From Acetobacter lovaniensis (GTDB lineage Bacteria > Pseudomonadota > Alphaproteobacteria > Acetobacterales > Acetobacteraceae), in assembly GCF_014207635.1 (NCBI RefSeq), contig NZ_JACHIE010000001.1, positions 372,001-436,000 of the forward strand: a stretch of 64,000 nucleotides of DNA. Reading direction: 5' to 3'. Positions 9,071-20,210 of this stretch are shown one piece after another; the first letter of the stretch is position 1; every line of letters starts with the position of its first letter. A model generated the notes under the pieces. It was not told the DNA's origin, ran no database searches, and saw nothing but the letters and a program-made list of their open reading frames with translations. A program made the position numbers and the translations under genes.

Positions 9071-9256
9071 TTAGTCCTCCACCTTCACCAGGTGGGCCAC
9101 TTTGCGGACCATACCCCGGGTAGACGGGGTATCTTCCAGAACCTTTTCGCGCCCGATCTTGTTCAGACCAAGCCCGATCAGGGTTTCCTGCTGACCCGGC
9201 TTACGTCCGTTACCAGACGCAATCTGTGTCACCTTGAAAGTTTTTTTATCAGACAT
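9071..9256 (-). CDS. rpmD: 50S ribosomal protein L30
   Basis: A 61-residue large-subunit protein, [20 protein letters not shown], with the L30 core [29 protein letters not shown]. The correct ATG is at 9256; it overlaps the 3' end of rpsE by 8 bases. The longer open frame upstream is rpsE read out of frame. Confidence 0.96.
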   Translation of the reverse strand: MSDKKTFKVTQIASGNGRKPGQQETLIGLGLNKIGREKVLEDTPSTRGMVRKVAHLVKVED

Positions 9257-9824
9257 CTGCAGCCTCCGCACCAGCAGCCTGGTCGCGCTTGCCAAAGATT
9301 TCCGCCACTTTCTTGCCGCGGCGGTTTGCCACTGCACGGGGGCTGGCACAACGTGTCAGGGCGTCAAAAGTCGCCTTGACCATGTTATGCGGGTTCCGGG
9401 TCCCCAAAGACTTGGCAACAACGTCGTTAATGCCAAGGCTTTCAAACACGGCACGCATCGGACCACCAGCGATGATCCCCGTACCGGCTTCAGCCGAACG
9501 CAGCACAACCTTACCAGCACCGAAGTGGCCAGCAACGTCATGGTGCAGCGTGCGCCCTTCTTTCATGGGAACGCGAATCATCCCACGCTTGGCGCGTTCG
9601 GTAGCCTTGCGGATCGCTTCAGGAACTTCACGGGCCTTACCAGCACCGTAGCCCACGCGACCCTTCTGGTCACCAACCACAACCAGAGCAGCAAACGCAA
9701 AGCGCCGACCACCCTTAACAACCTTTGCAACGCGATTGATGGTTACCAGCTTATCGACCAGTTCATCGCCTTCGCGTTCACGCTCACGGCCGCCTCGACC
9801 GCCTTCTCTTGGTTCACGAGCCAT
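9249..9824 (-). CDS. rpsE: 30S ribosomal protein S5
   Basis: A 191-residue decoding-site protein. An Arg/Gly/Glu-rich N-terminal extension (about residues 1-22) precedes the double-stranded RNA-binding fold ([20 protein letters not shown]) and the ribosomal S5 C-terminal domain ([20 protein letters not shown]). It is longer than the 166-residue E. coli protein because of both extensions. Confidence 0.98.
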   Translation of the reverse strand: MAREPREGGRGGREREREGDELVDKLVTINRVAKVVKGGRRFAFAALVVVGDQKGRVGYGAGKAREVPEAIRKATERAKRGMIRVPMKEGRTLHHDVAGHFGAGKVVLRSAEAGTGIIAGGPMRAVFESLGINDVVAKSLGTRNPHNMVKATFDALTRCASPRAVANRRGKKVAEIFGKRDQAAGAEAADV

Positions 9825-9839
9825 TGCGTGATCCTTTCC

Positions 9840-10202
9840 TCAGAAGGAGAGACCGCCCTCACGGGCCGCCTCCGCCAGGGCCTTGACGCGCCCGTGATAA
9901 AGATAAGATCCCCGGTCAAACACGACCTGAGACACACCAGCCGCAACAGCACGCTGGGCAACCAGCTTACCTACCGCACCAGCGCTTTCCCGTGTTGCGC
10001 CATTTTTCAGGGCTTCACGCAGTTCTTTATCCAGCGTCGATGCAGAAGCAAGGGTAACCCCCTGCGCGTCATCAATCACCTGAGCGTAGATGTTCTTACC
10101 AGACCGGAAAACCGACAGACGAGGACGGCCACCAGCCTTGCGGCGAAGCTGAAAACGGAGACGCGCGCGCCGCCGATTCCGCAATTCCTGCTGAGTGCTC
10201 AT
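9840..10202 (-). CDS. rplR: 50S ribosomal protein L18
   Basis: A 120-residue 5S rRNA-binding protein. Basic N-terminus [20 protein letters not shown], then [17 protein letters not shown] and the C-terminal [24 protein letters not shown] are typical. Its start shares one base with the rplF stop (TAATG). Confidence 0.98.
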   Translation of the reverse strand: MSTQQELRNRRRARLRFQLRRKAGGRPRLSVFRSGKNIYAQVIDDAQGVTLASASTLDKELREALKNGATRESAGAVGKLVAQRAVAAGVSQVVFDRGSYLYHGRVKALAEAAREGGLSF

Positions 10203-10735
10203 TATTTCTTCTTGCCTTCCTTACGGCGGATGGTTTCCGTATCATAACGAACACCCTTGCCTTTGTAAGGCTCAGGCTTACGATAGCTACGAATATCCAG
10301 AGCCACCTGGCCAACACGCTGCTTATCAATCCCTTCCACCACAATCGCCGTAGGCCGCGGGGTAGAAATCTTGATGCCAGCAGGAATTGGATAGATCACG
10401 TCGTGAGAAAAGCCGAGGTTCATAACGAGGTTAGAACCCTGCACTGCCGCACGATAACCTGTCCCGGTAATTTCCAGGGTCTTGGAGAACCCGTCAGAAA
10501 CACCTTTGACCGCACAAGCGATAAGTGCGCGTGTTGTACCCCACATCATGCGTGCCTGAGATTCGGTACCAATTGGCTGCACAACAACCAGATTGTCCTT
10601 CACTTCAGCCGCAACATGACTGGAAATGGGCAGAGAAAGCTCACCCAGCTTACCCTTGGCCTTAAAAACACCGTCCGCGATGGAAACTGTAACCCCTGCC
10701 GGAACTTCGACGGGATACTTGCCTACTCGTGACAT
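10202..10735 (-). CDS. rplF: 50S ribosomal protein L6
   Basis: A 177-residue protein near the factor-binding site of the 50S subunit. Two tandem L6 folds are visible: [20 protein letters not shown] at the start and the conserved C-terminal signature [23 protein letters not shown] stretch ([20 protein letters not shown]). The order rpsH-rplF-rplR is standard. Confidence 0.98.
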   Translation of the reverse strand: MSRVGKYPVEVPAGVTVSIADGVFKAKGKLGELSLPISSHVAAEVKDNLVVVQPIGTESQARMMWGTTRALIACAVKGVSDGFSKTLEITGTGYRAAVQGSNLVMNLGFSHDVIYPIPAGIKISTPRPTAIVVEGIDKQRVGQVALDIRSYRKPEPYKGKGVRYDTETIRRKEGKKK

Positions 10736-10745
10736 TTATCCCTCC

Positions 10746-11144
10746 TCAGAATACGCGGCAAAGGACTTCACCACCAACATTGGCGGCGCGGGCCTCTACA
10801 TCGGACAGAACACCACGCGGCGTGGACAGGATGGAAACACCCAGACCAGCGCAGACACGCGGCAATTCTTTAATTTTGGAATAGACGCGGCGACCAGGGC
10901 GGGAAACGCGCTGGATTTCACGAATAACCGGTTCACCTTCCGCGTATTTCAGCTCGATATGCAGCTGGGCAATACCCTTCCGCACTTCTTCGCGCTTGTA
11001 ACCACGGATGTAACCTTCGCGCTGCAGAGCTTCAAGCACGTTCACACGCAGATTGGATGCCGGAGCAACACAAGAGTTGTGGCGCGCACGCTGGGCGTTG
11101 CGAATACGGGTGAGCATATCACCCAAAGGATCTGAAAGCGACAT
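10746..11144 (-). CDS. rpsH: 30S ribosomal protein S8
   Basis: A 132-residue central-domain assembly protein that binds 16S rRNA; in E. coli it is also the repressor of the spc operon. It begins MSLSDPLGDMLTRIRNAQRA and ends with STPRGVLSDVEARAANVGGE, the conserved C-terminal RNA-binding part. It lies 9 bases after rpsN. Confidence 0.98.
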   Translation of the reverse strand: MSLSDPLGDMLTRIRNAQRARHNSCVAPASNLRVNVLEALQREGYIRGYKREEVRKGIAQLHIELKYAEGEPVIREIQRVSRPGRRVYSKIKELPRVCAGLGVSILSTPRGVLSDVEARAANVGGEVLCRVF

Positions 11145-11153
11145 CTCGAGCCC

Positions 11154-11459
11154 TTACCAGCTAGCTTTCACCACTCCCGGAATCTGGCCATCAGAAGCCA
11201 GATCACGGAAAGCGATACGACACAGCTCAAACTTACGGTAGTTACCGCGAGAACGACCTGTCAGCTTGCAACGCAGACGCACACGTACACGAGAACCGTT
11301 ACGCGGCAGTTCTGCCAGCTTGAGAGACGCATCGAACCGATCTTCCACGGGCAAAGACCGATCCATTACGATGTTTTTGAGAGCGGTACGCTTCTCATTA
11401 TCCCGTGCCGCCATGCGCTTGCGTTTAGCATTACGCAGGATGGCAGATGTTTTAGCCAT
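11154..11459 (-). CDS. rpsN: 30S ribosomal protein S14 (zinc-independent form)
   Basis: A 101-residue protein of the 30S head. The long form lacks the CxxC zinc motifs of the short paralogue. It starts [20 protein letters not shown], includes [20 protein letters not shown] and ends IPGVVKASW. Usual spc position between rplE and rpsH. Confidence 0.98.
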   Translation of the reverse strand: MAKTSAILRNAKRKRMAARDNEKRTALKNIVMDRSLPVEDRFDASLKLAELPRNGSRVRVRLRCKLTGRSRGNYRKFELCRIAFRDLASDGQIPGVVKASW

Positions 11460-11530
11460 ACAACATTACCTCCGGAACCCTTCGAAAACCTTCGACGGTT
11501 TTCCAAGATCACACAATAAAGCAGCCTGTA

Positions 11531-12100
11531 TCATCCCAAGAAGGGAAGATCAAATGCCTTCAGCAAAGCCTTAGCTTCTGCGTCCGTTTTCGCGCTGGTC
11601 ACAAACACAACGTCCATACCGCGGACTTCGTCCACTTTGTCGTATTCGATTTCAGGGAAAACGATCTGCTCTTTCAGGCCAAGGGCAAAATTGCCACGAC
11701 CATCAAAGCCTTTTGTCGCAGGGAGACCACGGAAGTCACGGATGCGCGGCATCGCAATCGTCACAAGACGATCGAGAAATTCGTACATCCGAGCCCGACG
11801 CAGCGTAACCTTGCAACCAATCGGCAGCCCTTCACGGATCTTGAAGCCTGCGATTGCTTTTTTGGCAACCGTTTTCACCGGCTTCTGACCTGCGATAAGG
11901 GTCATTTCCGCAACGGCTGCATCCAACTTCTTCTGGTCACCAGCAGCTTCACCAACGCCCATATTCAGGACGATTTTTTCAAGCCGCGGCACCTGCATTT
12001 CGTTGGTATACCCAAACTGCTCACGCAACTTGGCACGAAGTTCACTCTCATAGCGCTGGTGAAGGCGCGGGAGGGAACGCCCTTCCTGATTCGCACTCAT
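11531..12100 (-). CDS. rplE: 50S ribosomal protein L5
   Basis: A 189-residue 5S rRNA-binding protein that also contacts P-site tRNA. Conserved segments include [33 protein letters not shown] and [23 protein letters not shown] at 12100, with GAGAGG just upstream, is chosen. The alternative 7 codons upstream would run into rplX. Confidence 0.97.
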   Translation of the reverse strand: MSANQEGRSLPRLHQRYESELRAKLREQFGYTNEMQVPRLEKIVLNMGVGEAAGDQKKLDAAVAEMTLIAGQKPVKTVAKKAIAGFKIREGLPIGCKVTLRRARMYEFLDRLVTIAMPRIRDFRGLPATKGFDGRGNFALGLKEQIVFPEIEYDKVDEVRGMDVVFVTSAKTDAEAKALLKAFDLPFLG

Positions 12101-12110
12101 ACCTGGCCTC

Positions 12111-12431
12111 TCAACCTTCAATCACTTCGCCAGTCGCCTTGGCAACGCGAACTTTTTTACCGTTTTCCAGCACACGGAAGCCAACACGGGTTGGCTTCTT
12201 GGAGGCCGGGTCAACCAGTTTCAGGTTGGAGAGGTGAACAGCTGCCTCACGGGCAATAATTCCACCTTCTTCGCCCATGCGGCTAGCACGCTGGTGACGT
12301 TTGGCAATTGCAACACCACGGACAACAGCGCGATCTTCGGAAGGACGAACCTCCAGAACTTCACCCTGCACACCCTTGGAAGAGCCGGTGATGACGACAA
12401 CCGTATCGCCTTTTTTAATACGGGCAGCCAT
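12111..12431 (-). CDS. rplX: 50S ribosomal protein L24
   Basis: A 106-residue assembly initiator protein with an N-terminal KOW motif ([20 protein letters not shown]) and the C-terminal signature [20 protein letters not shown]. Its start overlaps the rplN stop by one base. Confidence 0.98.
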   Translation of the reverse strand: MAARIKKGDTVVVITGSSKGVQGEVLEVRPSEDRAVVRGVAIAKRHQRASRMGEEGGIIAREAAVHLSNLKLVDPASKKPTRVGFRVLENGKKVRVAKATGEVIEG

Positions 12432-12799
12432 TACAGCACCTCCGGCGCCAAAGAGATGATCTTCATGAACTTCTTAGCACGCAGTTCACGCACGACCGGG
12501 CCAAAAATACGGGTACCGATCGGTTCCTGCTGCTTGTTGATCAGCACGGCAGCGTTGCGGTCGAACCGGATGGCGCTGCCATCGGGACGACGAACCGGAT
12601 AAGATGTACGCACGATAACGGCCTGGTGAACATCGCCCTTCTTCACCTTCCCACGGGGGATGGCTTCCTTGACGGAAACGACGATCACGTCGCCGACCGA
12701 GGCAGACTTCCGCTTGGAGCCGCCCAGCACCTTAATGCACTGCACCTGACGTGCACCGGAATTGTCGGCCACATCGAGGTTGGTCTCGGGATGGATCAT
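12431..12799 (-). CDS. rplN: 50S ribosomal protein L14
   Basis: A 122-residue intersubunit-bridge protein. It starts [20 protein letters not shown] and contains the L14 signature and [13 protein letters not shown] at the C-terminus. It begins the spc gene set, 18 bases after rpsQ, with no terminator seen between the S10 and spc segments. Confidence 0.98.
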   Translation of the reverse strand: MIHPETNLDVADNSGARQVQCIKVLGGSKRKSASVGDVIVVSVKEAIPRGKVKKGDVHQAVIVRTSYPVRRPDGSAIRFDRNAAVLINKQQEPIGTRIFGPVVRELRAKKFMKIISLAPEVL

Positions 12800-12817
12800 A
12801 ACCTAGAAATCCTTACG

Positions 12818-13087
12818 TTAGGCCGACGCGGTTTGTTCCACGCCCACGGCTTCACCGTTGCGGGAAATCACGGTCCACGTCTTACGCCGAGAAATAGGCG
12901 CACATTCAACGATCCGCACGGAATCACCGATCTTGCAGATGTTTTCTTCATCATGCGCCGCGTATTTCTTGGAGCGACGAATGAACTTCTTATACATAGG
13001 ATGCATGACGCGACGATCGACAAGAACCGTAACGGTCTTGTCCATCTTGTCGCTCGTCACACGTCCGGTCAGGACGCGCCTCGGCAT
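12818..13087 (-). CDS. rpsQ: 30S ribosomal protein S17
   Basis: An 89-residue OB-fold protein that binds the 5' domain of 16S r[23 protein letters not shown], then [21 protein letters not shown] and PISRRKTW are conserved S17 elements. Last gene of the S10 set. Confidence 0.98.
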   Translation of the reverse strand: MPRRVLTGRVTSDKMDKTVTVLVDRRVMHPMYKKFIRRSKKYAAHDEENICKIGDSVRIVECAPISRRKTWTVISRNGEAVGVEQTASA

Positions 13088-13100
13088 CGGCTACCTCTCC

Positions 13101-13337
13101 TCAGGCATTGGCAGCAGATGTTTTTGCACCTGCTGCATTCTTTGCATTCTGCGCAGCAATTGTCTTGATGCGCGCAATTTCACGGCGGACCACACGGACG
13201 CGGCTCTGCGCTTCTGTCTGACCGGTAGCCCGCTGGAAACGCAAGTTGAGCTGTTCACGCTTAAGTTCAACCAGACGCGCTTCAAGCTCATCTGGTGTTT
13301 TAGCGCGCAAATCAGCTGGCTTTACTGCCTTTACCAT
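13101..13337 (-). CDS. rpmC: 50S ribosomal protein L29
   Basis: A 78-residue coiled-coil protein near the tunnel exit that helps dock SRP and trigger factor. Core: LRAKTPDELEARLVELKREQ, LNLRFQRATGQ, and VRVVRREIARIKTI. ATG at 13337 is preferred because GGAG lies 9 bases upstream and the rplP stop is one base away. Starts at 13346 (ATG) and 13352 (TTG) would overlap rplP. The Ala-rich tail is an alphaproteobacterial-type extension. Confidence 0.95.
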   Translation of the reverse strand: MVKAVKPADLRAKTPDELEARLVELKREQLNLRFQRATGQTEAQSRVRVVRREIARIKTIAAQNAKNAAGAKTSAANA

Positions 13338-13338
13338 C

Positions 13339-13755
13339 TCACGCATCTCCAATTCGGGTCACAAATTTGGTCTTGATCGGCAGCTTGGCAGCGCCAAGAG
13401 CCAGCGCTTCACGCGCCAGTTCAGGCGGTACGCCTTCGATCTCAAACAAAATACGACCAGGCTTCACACGGGCCACCCAGAATTCAGGCGATCCCTTGCC
13501 AGAGCCCATACGCACTTCTGCAGGCTTTGTCGAGACCGGAATATCCGGAAAGATCCGAATCCAGACACGACCCGCACGTTTCATGGCGCGGGTAATGGCA
13601 CGACGGGAGGCCTCGATCTGACGCGCCGTAATACGTTCCGGCTGCAGAGCCTTGAGGCCAAACGTACCAAAGTTCAGTGTGGTACCGCTTTTAGCAAGGC
13701 CGTGAATACGACCTTTATGAGCTTTGCGGAATTTTGTCCGCTTAGGGGAAAGCAT
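13339..13755 (-). CDS. rplP: 50S ribosomal protein L16
   Basis: A 138-residue protein of the A-site region of the 50S subunit. [20 protein letters not shown] and the signature [24 protein letters not shown] are present. Standard position between rpsC and rpmC. Confidence 0.98.
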   Translation of the reverse strand: MLSPKRTKFRKAHKGRIHGLAKSGTTLNFGTFGLKALQPERITARQIEASRRAITRAMKRAGRVWIRIFPDIPVSTKPAEVRMGSGKGSPEFWVARVKPGRILFEIEGVPPELAREALALGAAKLPIKTKFVTRIGDA

Positions 13756-13772
13756 TGTTTTTTATCCTCTCC

Positions 13773-14450
13773 TCAGCGCTGAGGAGCCTGTTCGGCCGCC
13801 CGGCGATCCTGTGCCAACGGATCATGAGCAAGAATTTCACCCTTGAAGATCCATACCTTCACACCGCAGGTGCCGTAGGTGGTCTTCGCCGTTGCCGTGC
13901 CGTAATCAATGTCGGCGCGCAGGGTGTGCAAGGGCACACGACCTTCACGATACCATTCAATACGTGCGATTTCAGCGCCGCCCAGACGGCCAGAGCAGTT
14001 GATCCGGATACCCTGGGCGCCCAGACGCATGGCAGACTGCACGGCGCGCTTCATGGCGCGACGGAAGGCTACGCGGCGTTCAAGCTGCTGGGCAATGTTT
14101 TCAGCAACCAGAGTCGCATCGATTTCCGGCTTGCGAATTTCAACGATGTTCAGCGCAACTTCCGTACCCGCCATGCGGGTCAGTTCCTTGCGTAGAGCGT
14201 CGATGTCCTGACCCTTCTTGCCGATGACAACACCGGGGCGTGCTGCGTAAATCGTAACGCGCGGCTTCTTGGCCGGGCGTTCGATCACTACGCGGGATAC
14301 GCCTGCACCAGCCAGCTTGCGACGCAGGAATGCACGAAGCTTAAGGTCTTCGTGCAGCAGACGGGAATAGTCTGCATCTGCGTACCAGCGGCTGTCCCAG
14401 GTGCGGTTGATGCCGAGCCGCAGCCCGACCGGATTGACTTTATGCCCCAT
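13773..14450 (-). CDS. rpsC: 30S ribosomal protein S3
   Basis: A 225-residue protein at the mRNA entry channel with helicase-like function. [20 protein letters not shown], the KH domain ([20 protein letters not shown]) and the C-terminal domain ([21 protein letters not shown]) are recognisable. It sits 3 bases after rplV. Confidence 0.98.
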   Translation of the reverse strand: MGHKVNPVGLRLGINRTWDSRWYADADYSRLLHEDLKLRAFLRRKLAGAGVSRVVIERPAKKPRVTIYAARPGVVIGKKGQDIDALRKELTRMAGTEVALNIVEIRKPEIDATLVAENIAQQLERRVAFRRAMKRAVQSAMRLGAQGIRINCSGRLGGAEIARIEWYREGRVPLHTLRADIDYGTATAKTTYGTCGVKVWIFKGEILAHDPLAQDRRAAEQAPQR

Positions 14451-14453
14451 AGC

Positions 14454-14864
14454 TCAGGCCGCCTTCTGCTCGGAAGAAGCCGTGTCAGACACAACGGCCC
14501 GCTCGGCTACAACAATCTTCAGGTGACTGAAAAACTTTTCGACGCGTGCGGAACGACCGCGGCCACGTGCGTGAAAACGCCGCATGACAATGGACTTACC
14601 CACTTCGGCCGTTTTCACCACCAACTGATCAACATCGAGCTGGTGGTTGTTTTCAGCATTAGCGATCGCGCTTTCCAGCGTTTTCTTAACCTGCTGAGCG
14701 ATACGGCGCTTGGAGAATGTCAGCGTCGCAATTGCCTGAGATGCAGGTTTATTACGGATCAGGCCTGCCACAAGGTTCAGCTTGCGGGGGCTAACCCGGA
14801 TGTTACGCGTGATAGCTTGCGCTTCTGTTTCCGCGAGCGTGCGCGGATGCTTCGGCTTGCTCAT
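14454..14864 (-). CDS. rplV: 50S ribosomal protein L22
   Basis: A 136-residue protein whose beta-hairpin lines the exit tunnel. Core: [40 protein letters not shown], and [20 protein letters not shown], the last being the tunnel hairpin. A roughly 14-residue C-terminal extension (TASSEQKAA) is present. Confidence 0.97.
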   Translation of the reverse strand: MSKPKHPRTLAETEAQAITRNIRVSPRKLNLVAGLIRNKPASQAIATLTFSKRRIAQQVKKTLESAIANAENNHQLDVDQLVVKTAEVGKSIVMRRFHARGRGRSARVEKFFSHLKIVVAERAVVSDTASSEQKAA

Positions 14865-14872
14865 CTGTGCTC

Positions 14873-15151
14873 TTAGCCCCGCTTAGACTTCTTGTCAGCA
14901 CCATGCCCGTGGAACGTACGGGTGGGAGAGAATTCGCCAAACTTGTGGCCAACCATATTCTCTGTCACCTGCACGGGCAGGAACTTCTGACCGTTATAAA
15001 CACCGAACGTCAGACCAACGAACTGCGGAAGAATCGTTGAACGACGCGACCAGATCTTGATCACTTCATTCCGACCCGATGCGCGGGATACTTCAGCTTT
15101 ATTCAGCAGATACCCGTCGACGAACGGACCTTTCCAGACGGAACGTGCCAT
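14873..15151 (-). CDS. rpsS: 30S ribosomal protein S19
   Basis: A 92-residue head protein. [40 protein letters not shown] and [20 protein letters not shown] are all conserved S19 blocks. It lies between rplB and rplV. Confidence 0.98.
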   Translation of the reverse strand: MARSVWKGPFVDGYLLNKAEVSRASGRNEVIKIWSRRSTILPQFVGLTFGVYNGQKFLPVQVTENMVGHKFGEFSPTRTFHGHGADKKSKRG

Positions 15152-15164
15152 CTTCTATTGCCCC

Positions 15165-15995
15165 TTACTTGCCGGTCTTCCGGCGACGGATAATCAGACC
15201 GTCCGTCCGCTTGTTGACCCGAGTTTTGTAACCTTTGGTAGGCTTGCCCCACGGCGTAACCGGATGACGACCACCAGATGTGCGACCTTCACCACCACCA
15301 TGCGGATGGTCAACCGGGTTCATCACCACGCCGCGGTTATGCGGACGGCGACCCAGCCAACGGGAACGGCCAGCCTTACCCATGTGCTGGTTCATGTTGT
15401 CCGGATTGGACACGGCACCAACGGTCGCCATGCATTCACCGCGAACAACACGCAATTCACCAGACTGGAGCTTGATCTGGGCGTAGCCGGAATCCTTACC
15501 AACCAACTGCGCATACGTCCCTGCGGAACGGGCCAGCTTGCCGCCAGCACCCTGCTTCAGTTCGATGTTATGGATAATCGTACCTACCGGAATAGCAGCA
15601 AGCGGCATAGCGTTGCCTGGCTTAATGTCCACACGCGCACCAGCGATGACATTGTCACCAACCTTCAGACGCTGGGGTGCCAGAATGTAAGCCAGTTCAC
15701 CGTCTTCGTACTTCACCAGCGCGATGAAGGCTGTGCGGTTGGGATCGTATTCAAGACGTTCCACAGTGCCCAGCACATCAAATTTGCGCCGCTTGAAGTC
15801 CACATAACGATAGGACTGCTTATGACCGCCGCCACGGAAACGAGACGTGATACGACCGTTATTATTACGGCCGCCCGACTTGTTCTTACCTTCCGTAAGC
15901 TGCTTGACCGGCTTGCCTTTCCACAGGTCAGCACGATCAATCAGAACCGTACCACGCAGGCTCGGCGTGACAGGATTAAAGTGCTTCAGTGCCAT
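15165..15995 (-). CDS. rplB: 50S ribosomal protein L2
   Basis: A 276-residue protein required for subunit joining and peptidyl transferase assembly. The N-terminal OB domain has [20 protein letters not shown]. The C-terminal part carries the L2 signature [20 protein letters not shown] with its conserved histidine. Confidence 0.98.
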   Translation of the reverse strand: MALKHFNPVTPSLRGTVLIDRADLWKGKPVKQLTEGKNKSGGRNNNGRITSRFRGGGHKQSYRYVDFKRRKFDVLGTVERLEYDPNRTAFIALVKYEDGELAYILAPQRLKVGDNVIAGARVDIKPGNAMPLAAIPVGTIIHNIELKQGAGGKLARSAGTYAQLVGKDSGYAQIKLQSGELRVVRGECMATVGAVSNPDNMNQHMGKAGRSRWLGRRPHNRGVVMNPVDHPHGGGEGRTSGGRHPVTPWGKPTKGYKTRVNKRTDGLIIRRRKTGK

Positions 15996-16011
15996 TAGTT
16001 TCTACCCTTGG

Positions 16012-16347
16012 TCACGCCAGCTTCGCGGTCAGGTCAATGGACTGACCTTCTGCAAGCTGAACGAACGCCTTCTTAACGTCAGAACGCTGACCAATACGCC
16101 CTTTAAAGCGCTTGGTTTTACCTTTCTGGACAAGGGTGTTGACGCCAACAACCTTGACCCCGAACAGCGTTTCCACCGCAACCTTGATTTCAGGCTTGCT
16201 AGCCGTCATTGCGACCTTGAAAACAACCTGATTTTTTTCAGAAAGCGCAGTCGCCTTCTCGGTGATGACAGGCGTCCGCACGATGTCGTACAGAGCCTCC
16301 CGAGAGAGACGCTCGGCTTTCTTGCGAATAGCAAGAATATTCGTCAT
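16012..16347 (-). CDS. rplW: 50S ribosomal protein L23
   Basis: A 111-residue tunnel-exit protein and docking site for trigger factor and SRP. After a 20-residue N-terminal extension come [20 protein letters not shown] and [20 protein letters not shown]. It overlaps rplD by ATGA. Confidence 0.97.
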   Translation of the reverse strand: MTNILAIRKKAERLSREALYDIVRTPVITEKATALSEKNQVVFKVAMTASKPEIKVAVETLFGVKVVGVNTLVQKGKTKRFKGRIGQRSDVKKAFVQLAEGQSIDLTAKLA

Positions 16348-16958
16348 GCCAGGCGTTCCTTCAGTCCTTCAAGGCCTGCCTGCGTGATGGCAAGCACCTC
16401 GTGGTTCAGAATGTCATAAACATTCGCGCCAATGGTCGGCAGAATGTCGATCTTCGGCAGGTTGCGAGCAGCGCGCACGAAATTTTCGTCCACGGATGCG
16501 TCCACAATCAGAGCCGAGCCCCAGCCGAGCCCCTGCAGCTTCTTGGCCAGTTCGCTGGTCTTGGTCACGCCGGAAGCGGTGTCCAGAACAACGAGCTTAC
16601 CTTCAGCAGCCTTCTGCGACAGAGCAGAGATCAGGCCCAGACGACGCACCTTTTTAGGCAGATCATAACCATGATCACGCACAACCGGACCATGCACAAC
16701 ACCACCAGTGCGATACTGGGGAGCGCGCAGGGAGCCCTGACGTGCACTACCCGTGCCCTTCTGGCGATACGGCTTTTTGGTCGTGCCGGATACTTCGCCC
16801 ATGCCCTTGACCTTGTGCGTACCAGCGCGGCGTTTTGCCAGCTGCCAATGCACAACGCGTGCCATTACATCTGCCCGGGGTGCTGCGCCGAAAATTTCTT
16901 CCGGAAGCGTAGCTGAACCAGCCGTGCCGTTATCAAGTGTCTTGATTTCGATTTCCAT
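16344..16958 (-). CDS. rplD: 50S ribosomal protein L4
   Basis: A 204-residue protein whose long loop reaches the exit tunnel constriction; in E. coli it also represses the S10 operon. The tunnel loop [20 protein letters not shown] followed by [10 protein letters not shown] is intact. It starts 4 bases after rplC and overlaps rplW. Confidence 0.97.
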   Translation of the reverse strand: MEIEIKTLDNGTAGSATLPEEIFGAAPRADVMARVVHWQLAKRRAGTHKVKGMGEVSGTTKKPYRQKGTGSARQGSLRAPQYRTGGVVHGPVVRDHGYDLPKKVRRLGLISALSQKAAEGKLVVLDTASGVTKTSELAKKLQGLGWGSALIVDASVDENFVRAARNLPKIDILPTIGANVYDILNHEVLAITQAGLEGLKERLA

Positions 16959-16962
16959 GATC

Positions 16963-17643
16963 TCAGGCCTCCGCCTTCACAGCTGCCGGATACGGCGCAT
17001 CGCTATGGCGGGCTTTCTTGATCGCATCACGAATGAGAACGACACCATTCTTTGCTCCCGGAACGGAGCCACGAATCATGATCAGATTCTTTTCCGGATC
17101 GACCGCTGCGATTTCCAGATTCAAGGTGGTCACGCGTTCATCACCCAGATGACCAGCCATTTTCTTGTTCTTGAAGGTTTTGCCAGGGTCCTGGCGGTTA
17201 CCGGTCGAACCATGCGAACGGTGCGAAATGGACACACCATGCGAGGCCTCAAGACCAGCAAAATTCCAGCGCTTCATGGCGCCAGCAAACCCCTTGCCCT
17301 TGCTTGTCCCCGTCACGTCAACCTTCTGGCCGACAACGAAGTGGGAAGCAGAAAGAACAGCACCGACTTCCAGTGTAGCGTCATCCGCCACCCGGAACTC
17401 ACGAACCGTTTTCTTGGGTTCAACCTTCACGCGGGCAAAATGGCCACGGTTGGGTTTTGTTACGTTTTTCACCTTGGCGTTGCCCATACCCAGCTGGACG
17501 GCTACGTAACCATCACGCTCCTGAGTACGAACGTCTACCACCTGCACGTCATCAACGTGCAGAACGGTGACAGGCACATGAGTGCCGTCTTCCTTGAACA
17601 GTCGGGACATGCCCAACTTTTTTGCGATCAATCCGGTGCGCAT
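16963..17643 (-). CDS. rplC: 50S ribosomal protein L3
   Basis: A 226-residue protein important for peptidyl transferase centre assembly. The correct start is ATG at 17643 ([20 protein letters not shown]), with AAGG 8 bases upstream; the 10-codon longer frame overlaps rpsJ. The signature [13 protein letters not shown] and [20 protein letters not shown] loop are present. The last contains the Gln that PrmB methylates in other bacteria. Confidence 0.97.
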   Translation of the reverse strand: MRTGLIAKKLGMSRLFKEDGTHVPVTVLHVDDVQVVDVRTQERDGYVAVQLGMGNAKVKNVTKPNRGHFARVKVEPKKTVREFRVADDATLEVGAVLSASHFVVGQKVDVTGTSKGKGFAGAMKRWNFAGLEASHGVSISHRSHGSTGNRQDPGKTFKNKKMAGHLGDERVTTLNLEIAAVDPEKNLIMIRGSVPGAKNGVVLIRDAIKKARHSDAPYPAAVKAEA

Positions 17644-17653
17644 CGTCTGGACC

Positions 17654-17962
17654 TTAAAGTTTGATCTCGACATCCACGCCAGCGGCGAGGTCGAGCTTCA
17701 TGAGAGCGTCCACGGTCTGCGGAGTGGGCTCAACAATATCGAGCAAACGACGATGAGTCCGAATTTCGAACTGCTCGCGGCTCTTCTTGTCAACGTGAGG
17801 AGAACGGTTAACCGTAAACCGTTCGATATGCGTCGGCAGCGGGATAGGACCCCGAACCCGCGCACCCGTACGCTTCGCCGTATTCACGATCTCTTTCGTG
17901 CTGTTATCAAGCACCCGATGATCGTACGCTTTCAGGCGAATGCGGATGTTCTGGTTGTCCAT
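17654..17962 (-). CDS. rpsJ: 30S ribosomal protein S10 (NusE)
   Basis: A 102-residue protein of the 30S head, which also acts with NusB in antitermination. [40 protein letters not shown] and [16 protein letters not shown] are canonical. It opens the S10 gene set, 104 bases after tuf. Confidence 0.98.
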   Translation of the reverse strand: MDNQNIRIRLKAYDHRVLDNSTKEIVNTAKRTGARVRGPIPLPTHIERFTVNRSPHVDKKSREQFEIRTHRRLLDIVEPTPQTVDALMKLDLAAGVDVEIKL

Positions 17963-18017
17963 CTGTTTCTTAGTCCAACACTTTACTTATCCGGGTTTAC
18001 CCGGCCGCCAAGTAAGA

Positions 18018-18040
18018 CCCCAACCGAAGATCGGTCGGGG
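18018..18040 (-). terminator. stem-loop after tuf (possible partial terminator)
   Basis: CCCCAACCGA (18018-18027) and TCGGTCGGGG (18031-18040) can pair over 10 bp. The single mismatch on the plus strand becomes a G-U wobble in the minus-strand RNA, so the fold suits the tuf transcript. The tail (GTCTTACTTGG) is only weakly U-rich. It lies between tuf and rpsJ and could separate highly expressed tuf from the S10 genes. Confidence 0.5.
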
Positions 18041-18066
18041 CCACTCAGTCTCTAATCCCTTATCGA

Positions 18067-19257
18067 TTACTCGATAATGGAGGCAACAACGCCTGCACCA
18101 ACGGTACGGCCACCTTCGCGGATAGCGAAGCGGAGACCTTCGTCCATGGCGATAGGAGCGATCAGCTCCACTTCCATGGCGCAGTTGTCACCGGGCATAA
18201 CCATTTCCGTGCCTTCAGGCAGGTGCACAACACCCGTCACGTCAGTCGTACGGAAGTAGAACTGCGGACGATAGTTGGTGAAGAACGGCGTATGACGGCC
18301 ACCTTCTTCCTTCGTCAGGATGTAGGCTTCAGCCTTGAACTTCTTGTGCGGCGTAATGGAGCCGGGCTTAGCCAGAACCTGACCACGCTCAACGTCTTCA
18401 CGCTTCGTACCACGCACCAGAGCACCGATGTTGTCGCCAGCTTCGCCGCGATCAAGCAGCTTGCGGAACATTTCAACACCCGTAACGGTGGTCTTGATGG
18501 TGTCTTTCAGGCCGACGATTTCAACTTCGTCACCCACGTTGACAACACCACGTTCCACACGACCGGTCACAACCGTACCACGACCGGAGATCGAGAACAC
18601 GTCTTCGATCGGCATCAGGAACGGACGATCAACCGGGCGTTCAGGCTGCGGGATGTACGCATCAACTGCGTCCATCAGGTCACGAACGCGGTTTTCACCA
18701 ACTTCCGGGTCGCCGTCTTCCAGAGTAACCAGAGCAGAGCCCTTGATGACCGGAATATCGTCGCCAGGGAACTGGTAGGAAGACAGAAGTTCACGAACTT
18801 CCATTTCAACCAGTTCAAGCAGTTCAGGGTCATCAACCTGGTCAACCTTGTTCAGGAAGACAACCAGAGCCGGCACACCAACCTGACGAGCAAGCAGGAT
18901 GTGTTCACGGGTCTGCGGCATCGGACCGTCAGCAGCGGACACAACGAGGATGGCACCATCCATCTGAGCCGCACCGGTGATCATGTTCTTCACATAGTCA
19001 GCGTGTCCGGGGCAGTCGACGTGCGCATAGTGACGGTTTGCGGTTTCATATTCCACGTGAGCGGTGGAAATGGTGATGCCGCGAGCGCGTTCTTCGGGAG
19101 CGGCGTCGATCATGTCGTATGCTTTGTACTCAGCGCCGCCGGTCTTTGCCAGGGTCTTCGTAATAGCAGCCGTCAGAGACGTCTTACCATGGTCAACGTG
19201 ACCAATGGTGCCGATGTTGCAGTGCGGTTTATTCCGCTCAAATTTAGCCTTAGCCAT
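18067..19257 (-). CDS. tuf: elongation factor Tu
   Basis: A 396-residue GTPase that delivers aminoacyl-tRNA to the ribosome. G1 [11 protein letters not shown]3 [12 protein letters not shown] and G4 NKVD are intact. Domains 2 and 3 follow ([40 protein letters not shown]). It follows rpsG after 90 bases, with no fusA between them. A -10-like TATAAC lies upstream, so it may have its own promoter. Confidence 0.98.
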   Translation of the reverse strand: MAKAKFERNKPHCNIGTIGHVDHGKTSLTAAITKTLAKTGGAEYKAYDMIDAAPEERARGITISTAHVEYETANRHYAHVDCPGHADYVKNMITGAAQMDGAILVVSAADGPMPQTREHILLARQVGVPALVVFLNKVDQVDDPELLELVEMEVRELLSSYQFPGDDIPVIKGSALVTLEDGDPEVGENRVRDLMDAVDAYIPQPERPVDRPFLMPIEDVFSISGRGTVVTGRVERGVVNVGDEVEIVGLKDTIKTTVTGVEMFRKLLDRGEAGDNIGALVRGTKREDVERGQVLAKPGSITPHKKFKAEAYILTKEEGGRHTPFFTNYRPQFYFRTTDVTGVVHLPEGTEMVMPGDNCAMEVELIAPIAMDEGLRFAIREGGRTVGAGVVASIIE

Positions 19258-19296
19258 TGTTTACTCCATGCCCCAAAAAATGTCCGGGATGCAGTT

Positions 19297-19323
19297 GTTA
19301 TAAGTGCCCCAATCCCTCGACAA
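19297..19323 (-). promoter_or_regulatory. weak promoter candidate upstream of tuf
   Basis: On the minus strand TTGTCG (plus 19318-19323) precedes TATAAC (plus 19297-19302) with a 15-base spacer, about 40 bases before the tuf ATG. The -10 is good, but the spacing is shorter than usual. It is offered only as a candidate. Confidence 0.3.
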
Positions 19324-19347
19324 GAGGGAAAGCGGAACTTTCACGGA

Positions 19348-19827
<480 letters not shown>

Positions 19828-19838
19828 TTAACTTCCTC

Positions 19839-20210
19839 TTATTTCGGACGCTTGGCGCCATACAGCGAACGACGCTGACGCCGCTTGGCGATACCCTGCG
19901 TATCGAGAACACCGCGAAGGATGTGGTAACGAACACCCGGCAAATCTTTCACACGACCGCCGCGGATAAGCACAACACTATGTTCCTGAAGGTTGTGACC
20001 TTCACCAGGAATATAGCTAACCACCTCATAGCCATTCGTCAGACGCACCTTGGCAACTTTACGCAGTGCGGAGTTAGGCTTTTTCGGTGTCGTCGTATAA
20101 ACGCGGGTGCAAACACCGCGCTTCTGGGGGCAGCCCTGCAGAGCGGGCACTTTGTTCCGCTTGACTGCAGGCTTACGCCCTTTGGCAATGAGCTGGTTGA
20201 TGGTCGGCAT
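19839..20210 (-). CDS. rpsL: 30S ribosomal protein S12
   Basis: A 123-residue decoding-centre protein. It contains [20 protein letters not shown] and [20 protein letters not shown]. The lysines corresponding to E. coli K43 and K88, whose substitution gives streptomycin resistance, are both present, as in the wild type. Start ATG at 20210. It is separated from rpoC by about 340 bases containing a terminator. Confidence 0.98.
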   Translation of the reverse strand: MPTINQLIAKGRKPAVKRNKVPALQGCPQKRGVCTRVYTTTPKKPNSALRKVAKVRLTNGYEVVSYIPGEGHNLQEHSVVLIRGGRVKDLPGVRYHILRGVLDTQGIAKRRQRRSLYGAKRPK

